Shown: positions 35,510 to 44,337 of the stretch, piece after piece
Numbering within the stretch: the stretch's first letter is position 1
Layout of the letters: each line of letters starts with the position of its first letter
Assembly (NCBI RefSeq): GCF_000160455.2
Contig: NZ_ACJX03000001.1
Coordinates: 692,001 to 756,000 of the forward strand
Length of the DNA: 64,000 bases
Source: Acetomicrobium hydrogeniformans ATCC BAA-1850
Lineage (GTDB): Bacteria > Synergistota > Synergistia > Synergistales > Acetomicrobiaceae
Reading direction: 5' to 3'
Notes under the pieces: generated by a model
The model's input: only the letters and a program-made list of their open reading frames with translations
What the model was told of the DNA's origin: nothing
Databases searched by the model: none
Made by a program: the position numbers and the translations under genes

Positions 35510-36025
35510 TTGGAAAGAAAAGGTGTAGTTACCATGCACGGCAACCCAATTACCCTAATAGGCCCTGAGCTGAAAGTGGGAGACAAAGCCCCGGATTTCA
35601 CGGTCATAGATCAAGACATGAAGGAAGTCAAAAAATCCAACTTCGCCAATAAGATTAAAGTCATATCCGTAACGCCTTCTCTCGATACATCCGTATGCGA
35701 TGTTCAAGCCCACAGGTTTGAGGAAGAGGCCACATCTCTGCCCGATGATGTAGTCGTTCTCAACATATCCATGGACCTTCCCTTCGCAATAAAGAGATTT
35801 TGCACTTCAGGGAACATAAAGAAGGTCATTGCTCTGTCAGATCACAGAGATGCCTCTTTTGGTACAAATTGGGGCGTCCTGATTAAAGAACTGCGGCTCC
35901 TTGCAAGATCAGTTTTTATAGCGGACAAGGACGACGTTATTCGCTACGTCCAAATTGTCCCGGAGGCCACAAACCATCCGGATTACGACGCCGCATTAAA
36001 GGCACTAAAAGAGCTAATAAAGTAA
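35510..36025 (+). CDS. tpx: Thiol peroxidase (Tpx, atypical 2-Cys peroxiredoxin)
   Basis: 171 residues from TTG 35510, which has GGGGGTG six bases upstream and yields the usual N-terminus MERKGVVTMHGNP. An ATG at 35495 would lie within that ribosome site. The peroxidatic cysteine is Cys63 in TPSLDTSVCD and the resolving cysteine Cys98 in RFCTSGNI, the 35-residue spacing of Tpx. It reduces peroxides using thioredoxin in the cytoplasm. It is divergent from cysEK, which links peroxide defence and thiol supply in location at least. A strong terminator follows. Confidence 0.92.
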   Translation: MERKGVVTMHGNPITLIGPELKVGDKAPDFTVIDQDMKEVKKSNFANKIKVISVTPSLDTSVCDVQAHRFEEEATSLPDDVVVLNISMDLPFAIKRFCTSGNIKKVIALSDHRDASFGTNWGVLIKELRLLARSVFIADKDDVIRYVQIVPEATNHPDYDAALKALKELIK

Positions 36026-36045
36026 GCCTTAACAAGTTGCTGTCC

Positions 36046-36086
36046 AAAAAGCCCGCTTACCAAAGATAAACGTAAGCGGGCTTTTT
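36046..36086 (+). terminator. Intrinsic terminator after tpx
   Basis: AAAAAGCCCGCTTAC (36046-36060) pairs perfectly with 36072-36086, loop 11 bases, ending in TTTTTCTTC. The left A-run lets it serve the convergent gene as well. Confidence 0.88.
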
Positions 36087-36105
36087 CTTCTTTAAACGCC
36101 ATCGA

Positions 36106-36561
36106 TCAAAGGCTTATATTCGCCAACCAACCAAACAGCGTATCTAAAAATCGGGGGTTGATCACAAATTCGATCAGCAGACCCATGGGAATGATGGAGC
36201 GCAGAGCAACCCAGAGGTCAACATTTTCCTCTTTCCTGGCAATGTACCCTAGGGCTGCTTCACCGCATATAGCGCCAATCAAGAAATAACCCCATTTATA
36301 GGATTCTGCTTTCATTGAATACTCCAAAATTCTATATGCCACCCAGGCAGACCACGAAGATTGCAAAAACACCTCCAAACAAAAGAGCAACCCCAGCAAA
36401 AACTTCTGGTATCCTCTTGCCCATTTCACGTCCTTTGGGATCTCGTCATAGAAATGATCTTTTATCCATTTTATTCCCTTCGGGACGACGGCAACGTACG
36501 CCCTCGGGAATATAAAGGAATACATCAACAATCCCGTAACGAACTTGAGCATGGGTGGCAA
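36106..36561 (-). CDS. Small membrane protein of unknown function
   Basis: 151 residues with three to four hydrophobic segments (about residues 7-25, 53-75, 88-107 and 120-140). No family is recognised. It starts 20 bases after the stop of the butyrate kinase gene on the same strand and so is probably the last cistron of that operon. The start may be TTG 36561 or ATG 36552; neither has a well-spaced ribosome site. Confidence 0.6.
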   Translation of the reverse strand: MPPMLKFVTGLLMYSFIFPRAYVAVVPKGIKWIKDHFYDEIPKDVKWARGYQKFLLGLLFCLEVFLQSSWSAWVAYRILEYSMKAESYKWGYFLIGAICGEAALGYIARKEENVDLWVALRSIIPMGLLIEFVINPRFLDTLFGWLANISL

Positions 36562-36581
36562 AATCCTCGTCCCCCTAGCCT

Positions 36582-37661
36582 CTAATAGGCATATGTTTTT
36601 GCTTCTTCTTCTCCCGTCAGTACTCTTAAAGCTCCCTGCGCAAGGGCAAGCATCTCATCCTCGCCGGGATATATAAAGATAGGAGCAATGAAGCTTACGC
36701 GTTTGGTGACCATGTCTACGAATTTATTGCTATAGGCAATGCTTCCGGTGATAATTATTCCATCGACCTGGCCTGAAAGAACGGCTAAATACTCAGCGAT
36801 AGTTTTAGCAACCTGATATGCCATTGCATTATAGACCAACTCAGCTTTGACGTCACCCTCGGCTATCCTTTTTTCGACTTCGCGCGCATCGTTAGTCCCC
36901 AGATGGGCAACCAATCCGCCTTGGCCCACCAGCTTTTTCTGCATTTCCTCCAGCGTACACTTGCCGCTGTAGCAATAATTGACCAACTGCCCTACCGGAA
37001 GGGTCCCCGCCCTTTCCGGCGAGAAGGGTCCCTCTCCGTCCAAGGCATTATTGACATCCACCACCCTACCGTACAAATGAGCTCCCACGGATATTCCTCC
37101 GCCGAGATGCGCCACTATCAACCTGGTCTCTTCGTACTTCTTTCCCATTTCCTCTGCCGCTCTTCTGGCCGTCGCTTTTTGATTTAAGGCATGAAAGATA
37201 GATTTTCGCTCAATTTCCGGAAAACCCGATATCCTTGCCTCATCGCACAGCTCATCCACGACTACGGGATCGACAATAAAACAGGGTTTGTCGCCCGCTT
37301 CCTTGGCCAAATTGTGGGCTAGGATTGCCCCAAGGTTGCTTGCATGCACACCGTATTTACAGGCGCGCATCTCTTCCAACATAAGATCGTTGATAGCATA
37401 TGTACCTGCAGGAATCGGATGCAACAAACCTCCGCGGCCTACGAAGGCATCGACCTCCTCTAACTTGGTGCCATGAGCCCTCAAAGACCTTTTTATCTCC
37501 TCTAACCTGAAGTTTTCCTGTTCTATGATTCCACTGAAACGTTTCAGGACATCGATGTCATATCTTTGGGTTTCGCGCCAACTTTCCCTGTCCCCTTCGA
37601 AAAAAGCGATCTTCGTACTGGTCGAACCCGGATTGATTGCTAATATCTTCGGCGATATCAT
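36582..37661 (-). CDS. buk: Butyrate kinase 1
   Basis: 359 residues from ATG 37661, preceded by GGGAGG; an ATG at 37679 lies before that site. The acetokinase-family phosphate motif INPGSTSTKIA is at about residues 9-19. HLGGGISVGAH, and the late GIIITGSIAY with IFIYPGEDE, match Buk. It transfers phosphate from butyryl- (or branched acyl-) phosphate to ADP. It forms a pair with the ptb gene directly upstream. A second buk-ptb pair lies in the same operon. Confidence 0.9.
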   Translation of the reverse strand: MISPKILAINPGSTSTKIAFFEGDRESWRETQRYDIDVLKRFSGIIEQENFRLEEIKRSLRAHGTKLEEVDAFVGRGGLLHPIPAGTYAINDLMLEEMRACKYGVHASNLGAILAHNLAKEAGDKPCFIVDPVVVDELCDEARISGFPEIERKSIFHALNQKATARRAAEEMGKKYEETRLIVAHLGGGISVGAHLYGRVVDVNNALDGEGPFSPERAGTLPVGQLVNYCYSGKCTLEEMQKKLVGQGGLVAHLGTNDAREVEKRIAEGDVKAELVYNAMAYQVAKTIAEYLAVLSGQVDGIIITGSIAYSNKFVDMVTKRVSFIAPIFIYPGEDEMLALAQGALRVLTGEEEAKTYAY

Positions 37662-37724
37662 TAGTGACGTTCCTCCCATTCTGTGCGCCTATTTTACCCT
37701 TTTCCCTTAACCTGCAATCCCCTT

Positions 37725-38645
37725 TTAGGCTGATTTATAAGCAGCCAAAGCCACAGCTGACGCTATGGACAAAAGCTTAGTTTCCGCAGTATCTGCACGG
37801 CTTGTAAGAACTATAGGAACCTTTGCGCCCAAGACCAGGCCGGCCGTCCTGTTTTTCGTGAGATAGACAATGCCCTTGGCAAAGATGTTCCCCGCCTCTA
37901 TGTCGGGAACGAGCAAGACTTCAGCATGCCCCGCCACCTCAGAAACTATTCCCTTATGACGTGCGGCCTCTTCGCTCAAGGCGTTATCCAAAGCCAGAGG
38001 TCCATCGATGATACAGCCTTTTATCTGGTTTCGCCTGTTCATCTGGACCAATGCGGCTGCATCAATCGTGCAGGGCATATCGGGATTTACCACCTCTACG
38101 GCAGCCAAGGCAGCGACCTTTGGCGTTTCGACGCCGAAGGATTTAGCAAGTTCTACGGTATTCTCGATTATTTTGACTTTGCCATTCAGATCGGGGGCGA
38201 TGTTAAATGCGGGGTCACATATGAAAAGAATACGATCGATCCCTTCCACTTCATGTATATAAACATGAGACAGCAAGGAACCCGTTCTCAATCCCTTTTC
38301 TTTATTCAAAACGCCCCTAAGGAAATTAGCGGTCGATATCATGCCCTTCATCAGTATATCGGCTTGACCCGAAGATACAACCTCTACGGCGGCCAAGGCC
38401 ACATCGGCTTCGCTCCCGCGAACATCCTTTAACTGGAAGTTAGAAAGGTCAATGCCGATCCCCTTGGCTATTTCCTTCATTTTGTCGGTGTTACCAACCA
38501 AGATGCACTCGGCAATGCCTTCCTTTCTGGCGTTTTCAACCGCTTCCAGAACCTCGGCATCTTCGGCCAAAGCAACGCTTACCCTCTTGGGACCCACTTC
38601 CTTTGCATAAGTTAAAAGTTCAGTAAGAGAACGTAACTGTTTCAC
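37725..38645 (-). CDS. ptb: Phosphate butyryltransferase 1
   Basis: 306 residues, PTA/PTB family, with RVSVALAEDAEVLEAV near the start, LMKGMISTANFLRGVLN in the middle and LVPDIEAGNIFAKGI near the end. It converts butyryl-CoA or branched acyl-CoA to the acyl phosphate used by Buk. GTG start with GGGAGG ten bases upstream. Bases 37950-38135 are identical to part of the second ptb gene, while the rest of the two genes is clearly diverged. Confidence 0.9.
   Translation of the reverse strand: MKQLRSLTELLTYAKEVGPKRVSVALAEDAEVLEAVENARKEGIAECILVGNTDKMKEIAKGIGIDLSNFQLKDVRGSEADVALAAVEVVSSGQADILMKGMISTANFLRGVLNKEKGLRTGSLLSHVYIHEVEGIDRILFICDPAFNIAPDLNGKVKIIENTVELAKSFGVETPKVAALAAVEVVNPDMPCTIDAAALVQMNRRNQIKGCIIDGPLALDNALSEEAARHKGIVSEVAGHAEVLLVPDIEAGNIFAKGIVYLTKNRTAGLVLGAKVPIVLTSRADTAETKLLSIASAVALAAYKSA
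37950..38135 (-). repeat. 186-bp tract identical to 38938-39123 (copy 1)
   Basis: Base-for-base identity by eye between the two ptb genes, spaced 988 bases apart in direct orientation, with abrupt divergence on both sides. It encodes a central segment (ETPKVAALAAVEVVNPDM onward) of both proteins. Confidence 0.85.
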
Positions 38646-38709
38646 CTTTGCAGACCTCCCTATATATACTTTTATATACTTTTTCTATGATCGCTTCTTT
38701 ATGATCTTC

Positions 38710-39627
38710 TCATTTCATTCTCTGACCCTTTGCCAAAACAGCTCCCAAGGCTATGGATAGCGCTTTAGTCCGGGCCGTATCTCCGCGACTGGTCAAAACT
38801 ACGGGAACCTTCGCGCCTAAGACCACTCCGGCACCAGCTCCATTTGCCATGAAAAGTATGACCTTTCCAAGCAAGTTTCCGGCTTCTATGTCGGGAACGA
38901 GCAATATATCGGCATGTCCGGCAACTTCTGATGTCAGTCCCTTATGACGTGCGGCCTCTTCGCTCAAGGCGTTATCCAAAGCCAGAGGTCCATCGATGAT
39001 ACAGCCTTTTATCTGGTTTCGCCTGTTCATCTGGACCAATGCGGCTGCATCAATCGTGCAGGGCATATCGGGATTTACCACCTCTACGGCAGCCAAGGCA
39101 GCGACCTTTGGCGTTTCGACGCCCAAACAATGATAACAGCAAACGGCGTTATTTACTATCGCCACCTTCTCATGAAGGCCGGGGTAAGTGTTGAGCCCCC
39201 CATCTGTAAGTCCTATAACTCTATCGAAGGCAGGAACCTCGAAAAGAAACAAATGAGAGAGCAAGTTCCCGCTCCTTAAGCCCCATTCTTTATTCAATAC
39301 GGCCTTAAGCAGGGTAGAAGTCTTTATGAACCCCTTCATCAAAAGATCGCCATTTCCCGATGATACGGTTTGTACGGCCTTTGCGGCTGCCTCTTCTTCG
39401 CTTTTTGCTGAAATTATCTCGAAAGAAGATATGTCTATGCTCCTTTCCTCGGCGACCCTTGCTATCCTTCCCTTATCGCCGACCAAGGCAGCCTCAACTA
39501 TTCCTTCTGAATTTGCCTTTTTGACCGCCTCAAGCACTTCTCCGTCCTCTGCTGCAGCGACGACAACTCTCATAACGGTGCCTTTCTTAGCCCTATCAAA
39601 GAGAAAATCGAGATTTTTAAAGGCCAA
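38710..39627 (-). CDS. ptb: Phosphate butyryltransferase 2
   Basis: 305 residues from TTG 39627, which has GGGAGGTG six bases upstream and starts one base after the stop of the upstream kinase; a start at 39672 would overlap that gene. It has MRVVVAAAEDGEVLEAV, LLMKGFIKTSTLLKAVLN and LLVPDIEAGNLLGKV, as in Ptb. A paralogue of ptb 1, perhaps preferring a different acyl group such as isobutyryl or isovaleryl. It shares a 186-bp identical tract with ptb 1. Confidence 0.88.
   Translation of the reverse strand: MAFKNLDFLFDRAKKGTVMRVVVAAAEDGEVLEAVKKANSEGIVEAALVGDKGRIARVAEERSIDISSFEIISAKSEEEAAAKAVQTVSSGNGDLLMKGFIKTSTLLKAVLNKEWGLRSGNLLSHLFLFEVPAFDRVIGLTDGGLNTYPGLHEKVAIVNNAVCCYHCLGVETPKVAALAAVEVVNPDMPCTIDAAALVQMNRRNQIKGCIIDGPLALDNALSEEAARHKGLTSEVAGHADILLVPDIEAGNLLGKVILFMANGAGAGVVLGAKVPVVLTSRGDTARTKALSIALGAVLAKGQRMK
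38938..39123 (-). repeat. 186-bp tract identical to 37950-38135 (copy 2)
   Basis: Second copy of the shared ptb tract. Because the flanks are diverged, this looks like gene conversion rather than recent duplication of the whole gene. Confidence 0.85.
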
Positions 39628-39628
39628 A

Positions 39629-40735
39629 TTAAAGCACCTCCCTTTTTCTGTAATTTTCCACGACGTCAGCATAGGAAGACGACTTTTCTTCCCCCTTCAA
39701 AACCCTCAAGGCGTTCTCCGCTAAGGACTTCATTTCATTTTCCCCAGGATATACCAAAACGGGAGCTATCCACTGTACCCTTTCCGTTACCATGGCCACG
39801 AAGTCATCGTCGTAGGCCACGCCGCCGGTCATGATAATGGCGTCGACTTTGCCCTCCAATACGGCTGAATAGGAAGCGATCTCTTTAGCCACCTGGAAAG
39901 CCATTGCGCGGTATATCAATGCAGCTCTTTCGTCTCCCTCTTCAATGCGCTGCTTCACCACACGAACGTCATTTGTACCGAGATAACCGACGAATCCCGA
40001 AGCGCCTGCAAGCTTTCGACGCAGTTCCTTCACGTTATATTTGCCGCTATAACAAAGTTTGACCAAATCGCCCGTGGGGACGGTCCCGGCACGCTCCGGG
40101 GAAAAAGGTCCGTTTTCGTTGGCATTGTTTAGATCCACCATTCTGCCGTCCCTGTGGGCGCAGATCGTAAAGCCTCCTCCCAAATGGGCGACTATAAAGC
40201 GAAGTTTACGCCAATCCCCATCCAACTCCTTGGCCGCCTTACGCACTACTGATTTCACATTTAATGTATGGGCCAAGGAATACTTGGGAAGCTCCGGAAG
40301 ACCCGTGATCCTTGCGATATCATCCAATTCATCGGTAGCTACCGAATCGGCGATAAAGGCGGGGATATTTCTGGGTTGTGCTATAGAGTGGGCCATCAGC
40401 CCTCCTAAGTTAGATGCATGCTCCCATGGTTTGCAACACTTCAAATATTCGATCAACACCTCTTCTACCCGATAAACTCCACCCGGCATGGGCGGATCAA
40501 CTATGCCTCCGCGCCCTATTACCGCATCGAGATCGTCGAAGGAATACCCTGCCTCTTTCAAGGCGTCCTCAACGGCTTTTAATCTGAAGTCCAACTGGCT
40601 TATTACGCCATCGAACTCCGACAACTCTTCGGGGGCGTGGGTTATGGTTTTTCTCCATGTTTCCACATCATCATCATACCACGCTATCTTAGTGCTGGTA
40701 GAACCTGGATTTATGACCAATATATTAAAGGCCAC
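39629..40735 (-). CDS. buk: Butyrate kinase 2
   Basis: 368 residues. The N-terminal phosphate motif is VINPGSTSTKIAWYDD. Later motifs are HLGGGFTICAHRDGR, FSPERAGTVPTGD and IIMTGGVAYDDDF. I prefer GTG 40735 with GGAGG six bases upstream over ATG 40741, which overlaps that site. It is the first kinase in the ilvE-buk-ptb-ptb-buk order. With IlvE upstream, the pair probably makes ATP from branched-chain acyl-CoAs derived from valine, leucine and isoleucine; that substrate choice is inference. Confidence 0.9.
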   Translation of the reverse strand: MAFNILVINPGSTSTKIAWYDDDVETWRKTITHAPEELSEFDGVISQLDFRLKAVEDALKEAGYSFDDLDAVIGRGGIVDPPMPGGVYRVEEVLIEYLKCCKPWEHASNLGGLMAHSIAQPRNIPAFIADSVATDELDDIARITGLPELPKYSLAHTLNVKSVVRKAAKELDGDWRKLRFIVAHLGGGFTICAHRDGRMVDLNNANENGPFSPERAGTVPTGDLVKLCYSGKYNVKELRRKLAGASGFVGYLGTNDVRVVKQRIEEGDERAALIYRAMAFQVAKEIASYSAVLEGKVDAIIMTGGVAYDDDFVAMVTERVQWIAPVLVYPGENEMKSLAENALRVLKGEEKSSSYADVVENYRKREVL

Positions 40736-40811
40736 AACCATCCTCCTCTCTCGATAAGGGGCAAGACATCTTCAGTGCAACATGCCTTGCCCCGAAAAGC
40801 CTGATTCGCAT

Positions 40812-41687
40812 TTACTTGTAAATGGGATATCCTTCAGAAGTTACCAGCTTGCGAAATTCTTCTCTGAGTTTCTCCGTGACGGGACCTGGCTTGCCATTGC
40901 CAATCTTTCTTCCATCTACCTCAACGACGGCAACCATTTCGGCTGCAGTACCGGTGACGAAGGCTTCATCAGCAGTGTAAACGTCATATCTCGTAAGGAA
41001 AGTCTCCTCCACGGGGTAACCCAATTTCTTGGCCAATTCTATAACGGCATTTCTCGTAACGCCGATCAAAATTCCAGCAGCGGGGTGAGGGGTCTTAACT
41101 ACACCGTTTTTAACCAAAAACACATTGTCGCCGGAGCCTTCCGTCAAATAACCTTCGCGGCTCATGCAGAAGCACTCTTGGGCTCCCGCAACTATCGATT
41201 CAATCTTGGCCATTATATTGGGAAGATAATTGCAGGTCTTGACTTGCGGAGGAAGCACCTCTCCGTAGTTTTTCCTCGTGGCTGCCGTAGCCGCCTTTAA
41301 GCCCTTCTGATAAAACTCCTCGGGGTAGAGGGCAATTTTATCGGCAATGCATACCACTGTCGCTTTCGGGCACTTCCTCGGGTCCAAACCGAGGTCTCCC
41401 GTTCCCCTGCTCACGACCAACCTGATGTAGGCATCTTTAAGCTCATTTCTTCTGCAGGTTTCCGCGCAAACTTCCATCATTTCTTCTTTAGAGATGGGTA
41501 TCTCTAGCCATATTGCCTTAGCCGAATCGTAGAGCCTGTCGATATGCTCTTCCAGCCTAAATATGCGCCCGGCATAAGCTCTGATGCCCTCAAACACTCC
41601 GTCGCCATACAAAAAACCATGATCGTACACTGAGACCTTTGCTTCTTCCTTGGGAACAAACTCTCCATTGACATATACTACAGTCAT
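40812..41687 (-). CDS. ilvE: Branched-chain amino acid aminotransferase
   Basis: 291 residues from ATG 41687 (GGAGGG upstream). A class IV PLP enzyme with [18 protein letters not shown] near residue 25, [21 protein letters not shown] with the PLP lysine, and [11 protein letters not shown]. It interconverts branched-chain amino acids and their 2-oxo acids. It lies 76 bases upstream of buk 2 on the same strand, supporting a branched-chain acyl-CoA role for the ptb/buk genes. Confidence 0.88.
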   Translation of the reverse strand: MTVVYVNGEFVPKEEAKVSVYDHGFLYGDGVFEGIRAYAGRIFRLEEHIDRLYDSAKAIWLEIPISKEEMMEVCAETCRRNELKDAYIRLVVSRGTGDLGLDPRKCPKATVVCIADKIALYPEEFYQKGLKAATAATRKNYGEVLPPQVKTCNYLPNIMAKIESIVAGAQECFCMSREGYLTEGSGDNVFLVKNGVVKTPHPAAGILIGVTRNAVIELAKKLGYPVEETFLTRYDVYTADEAFVTGTAAEMVAVVEVDGRKIGNGKPGPVTEKLREEFRKLVTSEGYPIYK

Positions 41688-41944
41688 TACTCTTGTCCCT
41701 CCTTCATAATTTGTATTGCGCAATAATGCCTCTCAAATATACATATTATAATAAAGTTTGATAAAAAAGTAGCCAGAATTTAATTGTTCTTCAGCCAAGT
41801 TGCGGGTCAATGTATGCCTAAGGGACAAACCTAGGCATTTGAGAAAGGCATATTGCCAGCCATGTTCAAAGGGCAATTTATTCGCTACAATAATTTTTGA
41901 CGACCATGGTCGAATATATGGCATACAAAAAGAGGGGACGGAAA

Positions 41945-42769
41945 TTGAAGCTTTGTTATTACAACGGCGAGTTTAAATCTCTGGAAGAAATCAGTATTCC
42001 CATAACCGACTTGCTCGTGCAAAGAGGCGTAGGCGTTTTTGACACCTTGAGGACCTACCGGAAAAGACCCCATGCAATGTCGATCCATTTAAAAAGGCTG
42101 GAGGAGTCATCCCATGCCCTGGGGATTAAACTCCCTTTGGATATACAACAAATCATCGGGGTCATCAGAAAAGGCATTGCAATGATGGATTGCGAAGAAG
42201 TTCAAATGCGAATATACGTCTCGGGGGGAGATGTATTTGAAGATGGCCAATTTCCCCATCCGAGGTTTTTTGTCATATTCGAACCGTTGGAAAAGGCGCC
42301 AAGGGAAAATTACGAACGCGGCGTGGCTCTCGCTCCCATAGATATGGACAGGCCTTTCCCGCACATAAAAAGCGTATTTTACCTCCCTGCATATGTTGGA
42401 CGTAGGGACGATAAAGAGGCTTTGGAGGTTTTGTACTGTCCCGATGGAGAGATAACGGAATCTTCAAGCAGCAGCTTCTTCATGGTAATCGACGGCAGGA
42501 TAGTCACAGCTCCTACAGAGAAGGTGCTCGACGGGGTAATGCGCCAAATCATCATTAAACTAGCTGAAGAAAGTGGATTGAAGGTCGAGATGAGGTGCCC
42601 CCTGCTTTCCGAAGTATCAACAGCACAAGAAGCGTTCATAACGGGGAGCATCAAGGAAATACTCCCCGTAAGAAGGATTGGAAGCCAGCATCTGGCCCAG
42701 GTCAATGGCCCGGTAAGTCAATACCTTCAACACCTTTATTCAGCAAAGATAGAAGATTATTTGGAATAG
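41945..42769 (+). CDS. Class IV aminotransferase (PabC/D-amino-acid transaminase-like)
   Basis: About 274 residues. It has CYYNGEF and TDLLVQRGVGVFDTLR at the start, IKSVFYLPAYVGRRD in the middle (PLP lysine in IKS), and EITESSSSSFFMV, then FITGSIKEILPV. This is the class IV fold shared by aminodeoxychorismate lyase, D-amino-acid and branched-chain aminotransferases, and I cannot separate these by eye. Start probably TTG 41945 behind GAGGGGACGG; an upstream ATG at 41897 lacks a ribosome site. It is divergent from ilvE and followed closely by a DedA gene. Confidence 0.75.
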   Translation: MKLCYYNGEFKSLEEISIPITDLLVQRGVGVFDTLRTYRKRPHAMSIHLKRLEESSHALGIKLPLDIQQIIGVIRKGIAMMDCEEVQMRIYVSGGDVFEDGQFPHPRFFVIFEPLEKAPRENYERGVALAPIDMDRPFPHIKSVFYLPAYVGRRDDKEALEVLYCPDGEITESSSSSFFMVIDGRIVTAPTEKVLDGVMRQIIIKLAEESGLKVEMRCPLLSEVSTAQEAFITGSIKEILPVRRIGSQHLAQVNGPVSQYLQHLYSAKIEDYLE

Positions 42770-42781
42770 GATGTTACACAG

Positions 42782-43402
42782 ATGCTTGAAGCTATAGTTA
42801 TTTTTTTGGTGAACACCATAGGCCGCTTGGGGTATGTAGGGATAATGGCCTTGATGTTTTTGGAATCTTCTTTTTTCCCCTTTCCCAGCGAAGTTGTCGT
42901 GCCGCCGGCAGGCTTTTTGGCAGCCGAGGGCAAGATGTCACTGCCTGTGGTAATATTTTGCGGAGTCGCAGGAAGCTTATTAGGGGCGATATTCAACTAT
43001 TATTTGGCTCTGAAACTGGGAAGATATTTTCTAATAAAATATGGCAAATATTTTTTTATCAGCGAAAAAAGCCTGAACAAAGCCGAAAACTTCTTTAAAA
43101 AGCACGGCGCCGTGAGCACATTCGTCGGAAGATTGCTGCCCGGCATCAGGCAATACATATCGTTGCCAGCGGGTATAGCAAGGATGAGGTTGGACCTTTT
43201 TAGCTTATACACTTCACTGGGGGCCGGAATATGGGTGGTAGTACTGGCCCTGCTCGGATATTACATAGGAAACAACAGAGAGCGGCTTCAGGAGACACTT
43301 CATTCAATTTCCGTGGCGCTTTTTTTCTTATGTGTAACGATAATAGCGATATATGTACTATGGTACAGATCTAAGGCAAAGAAGCTCAAAGACACTCGCT
43401 AA
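42782..43402 (+). CDS. DedA-family (SNARE-associated) membrane protein
   Basis: 206 residues with five to six hydrophobic segments. DedA motifs are visible: LESSFFPFPSEVVVPPAGFLA near residue 30, then GRYFLIKYGKYFF, and the arginine motif FVGRLLPGIRQYISLPAGIARM near residue 115. DedA proteins are envelope transporters, some proposed to move undecaprenyl phosphate or phosphatidylethanolamine. It lies 12 bases after the aminotransferase stop. Confidence 0.88.
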   Translation: MLEAIVIFLVNTIGRLGYVGIMALMFLESSFFPFPSEVVVPPAGFLAAEGKMSLPVVIFCGVAGSLLGAIFNYYLALKLGRYFLIKYGKYFFISEKSLNKAENFFKKHGAVSTFVGRLLPGIRQYISLPAGIARMRLDLFSLYTSLGAGIWVVVLALLGYYIGNNRERLQETLHSISVALFFLCVTIIAIYVLWYRSKAKKLKDTR

Positions 43403-43408
43403 TATCAA

Positions 43409-44032
43409 CTACTCGTTCGACAAATTGCCCTTGTCCTTTCTGTGTCCACTTTCTTCCCTTCTTATCCCGATCGGACTCAGGATAACTCTGGCGTCAAATT
43501 CATCCCTTTTGGGAAATTCTGCCATGTTAAAGCAACTGATCACTATATGATCGGGGATGGCCAAAACCTTATCGGGCCTGTTCTTATGTCTTCTTAAAAC
43601 TTCATCCAAGGGCAGGTCGAAGTAGATGGCCACGTTAAATCTCTCGGGAATGATAAAGTCGGACCTTGATGCAGGCGTCAGATTCATTCTATCCACATAT
43701 ACGACCTCTTTCGTGCTTGACTTCAGAGCCTCAATTGCCTTTCTGCGTATCTCCGGCTCCTTAGGTCTCAGAACCTCATATATCCTTTCGAACCCGACGC
43801 CATTTTCTTGGGGGTACATCTGAAGGAACAAGGATTTTCTTATTTCGTCCTGGGATATCATCTCGAAACTGCGAATTTTGCGGGACAGGTATAACCCCAA
43901 GCTCGTCTTTCCGCATCCTTGAGGTCCTATCGGGATCAAAGCTACGGGCTTGGGAGCAGCTATCGTAAAGGCCTTCGTCAAAAGAGCTATCTCCAGGAAT
44001 TTCCTGACCCTAATTATGTTGAATTTTTTCAT
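43409..44032 (-). CDS. P-loop kinase-like ATPase (AAA_33 type)
   Basis: About 207 residues from ATG 44032 (GGTGGTG upstream). Walker A is PIGPQGCGKTSLG near residue 35. A Walker B-like VVYVDRMNL occurs near residue 107, followed by FDLPLDEVLRRHKNRP. The pattern resembles polynucleotide-kinase/zeta-toxin-like small-molecule kinases of the AAA_33 group. The substrate is unknown. It is convergent with DedA, with only six bases between stops. Confidence 0.65.
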   Translation of the reverse strand: MKKFNIIRVRKFLEIALLTKAFTIAAPKPVALIPIGPQGCGKTSLGLYLSRKIRSFEMISQDEIRKSLFLQMYPQENGVGFERIYEVLRPKEPEIRRKAIEALKSSTKEVVYVDRMNLTPASRSDFIIPERFNVAIYFDLPLDEVLRRHKNRPDKVLAIPDHIVISCFNMAEFPKRDEFDARVILSPIGIRREESGHRKDKGNLSNE

Positions 44033-44116
44033 CGAAACACCACCTATCCCATTGCATATCAGGAAAACAAGCACTATAATTCTCGCAGAAAAAAGTATAT
44101 ACAGTCAAAAGATCTC

Positions 44117-44305
44117 ATTCCCTCAAAAGAGAGGGAATTTTTTAGTTGGGAGTTGAAATTTATATTTTAATATCGCTTATTGTAGTATTAAATTTTGCAA
44201 ATAATTGTTAATACTGCAAAAAGAGGTGATACATACAAATAAGAGATTCATTTATATATTAAGCAATATAAAAACAAGTTACTAACAACCCCTTTGGGGG
44301 GTTGT
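44117..44305 (+). other. Leader of the ATP-grasp cassette with two hairpins
   Basis: ATTCCCTC (44117-44124) pairs with 44131-44138 and is followed by TTTTT, a small intrinsic terminator on the plus strand. ACAACCCC (44285-44292) pairs with 44298-44305. Both lie between the divergent kinase gene and the cassette and could attenuate it. A mini-ORF (MPQEEVN) starts at 44311. Confidence 0.4.
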
Positions 44306-44337
44306 ATCTCATGCCTCAAGAAGAGGTGAATTAAAGG

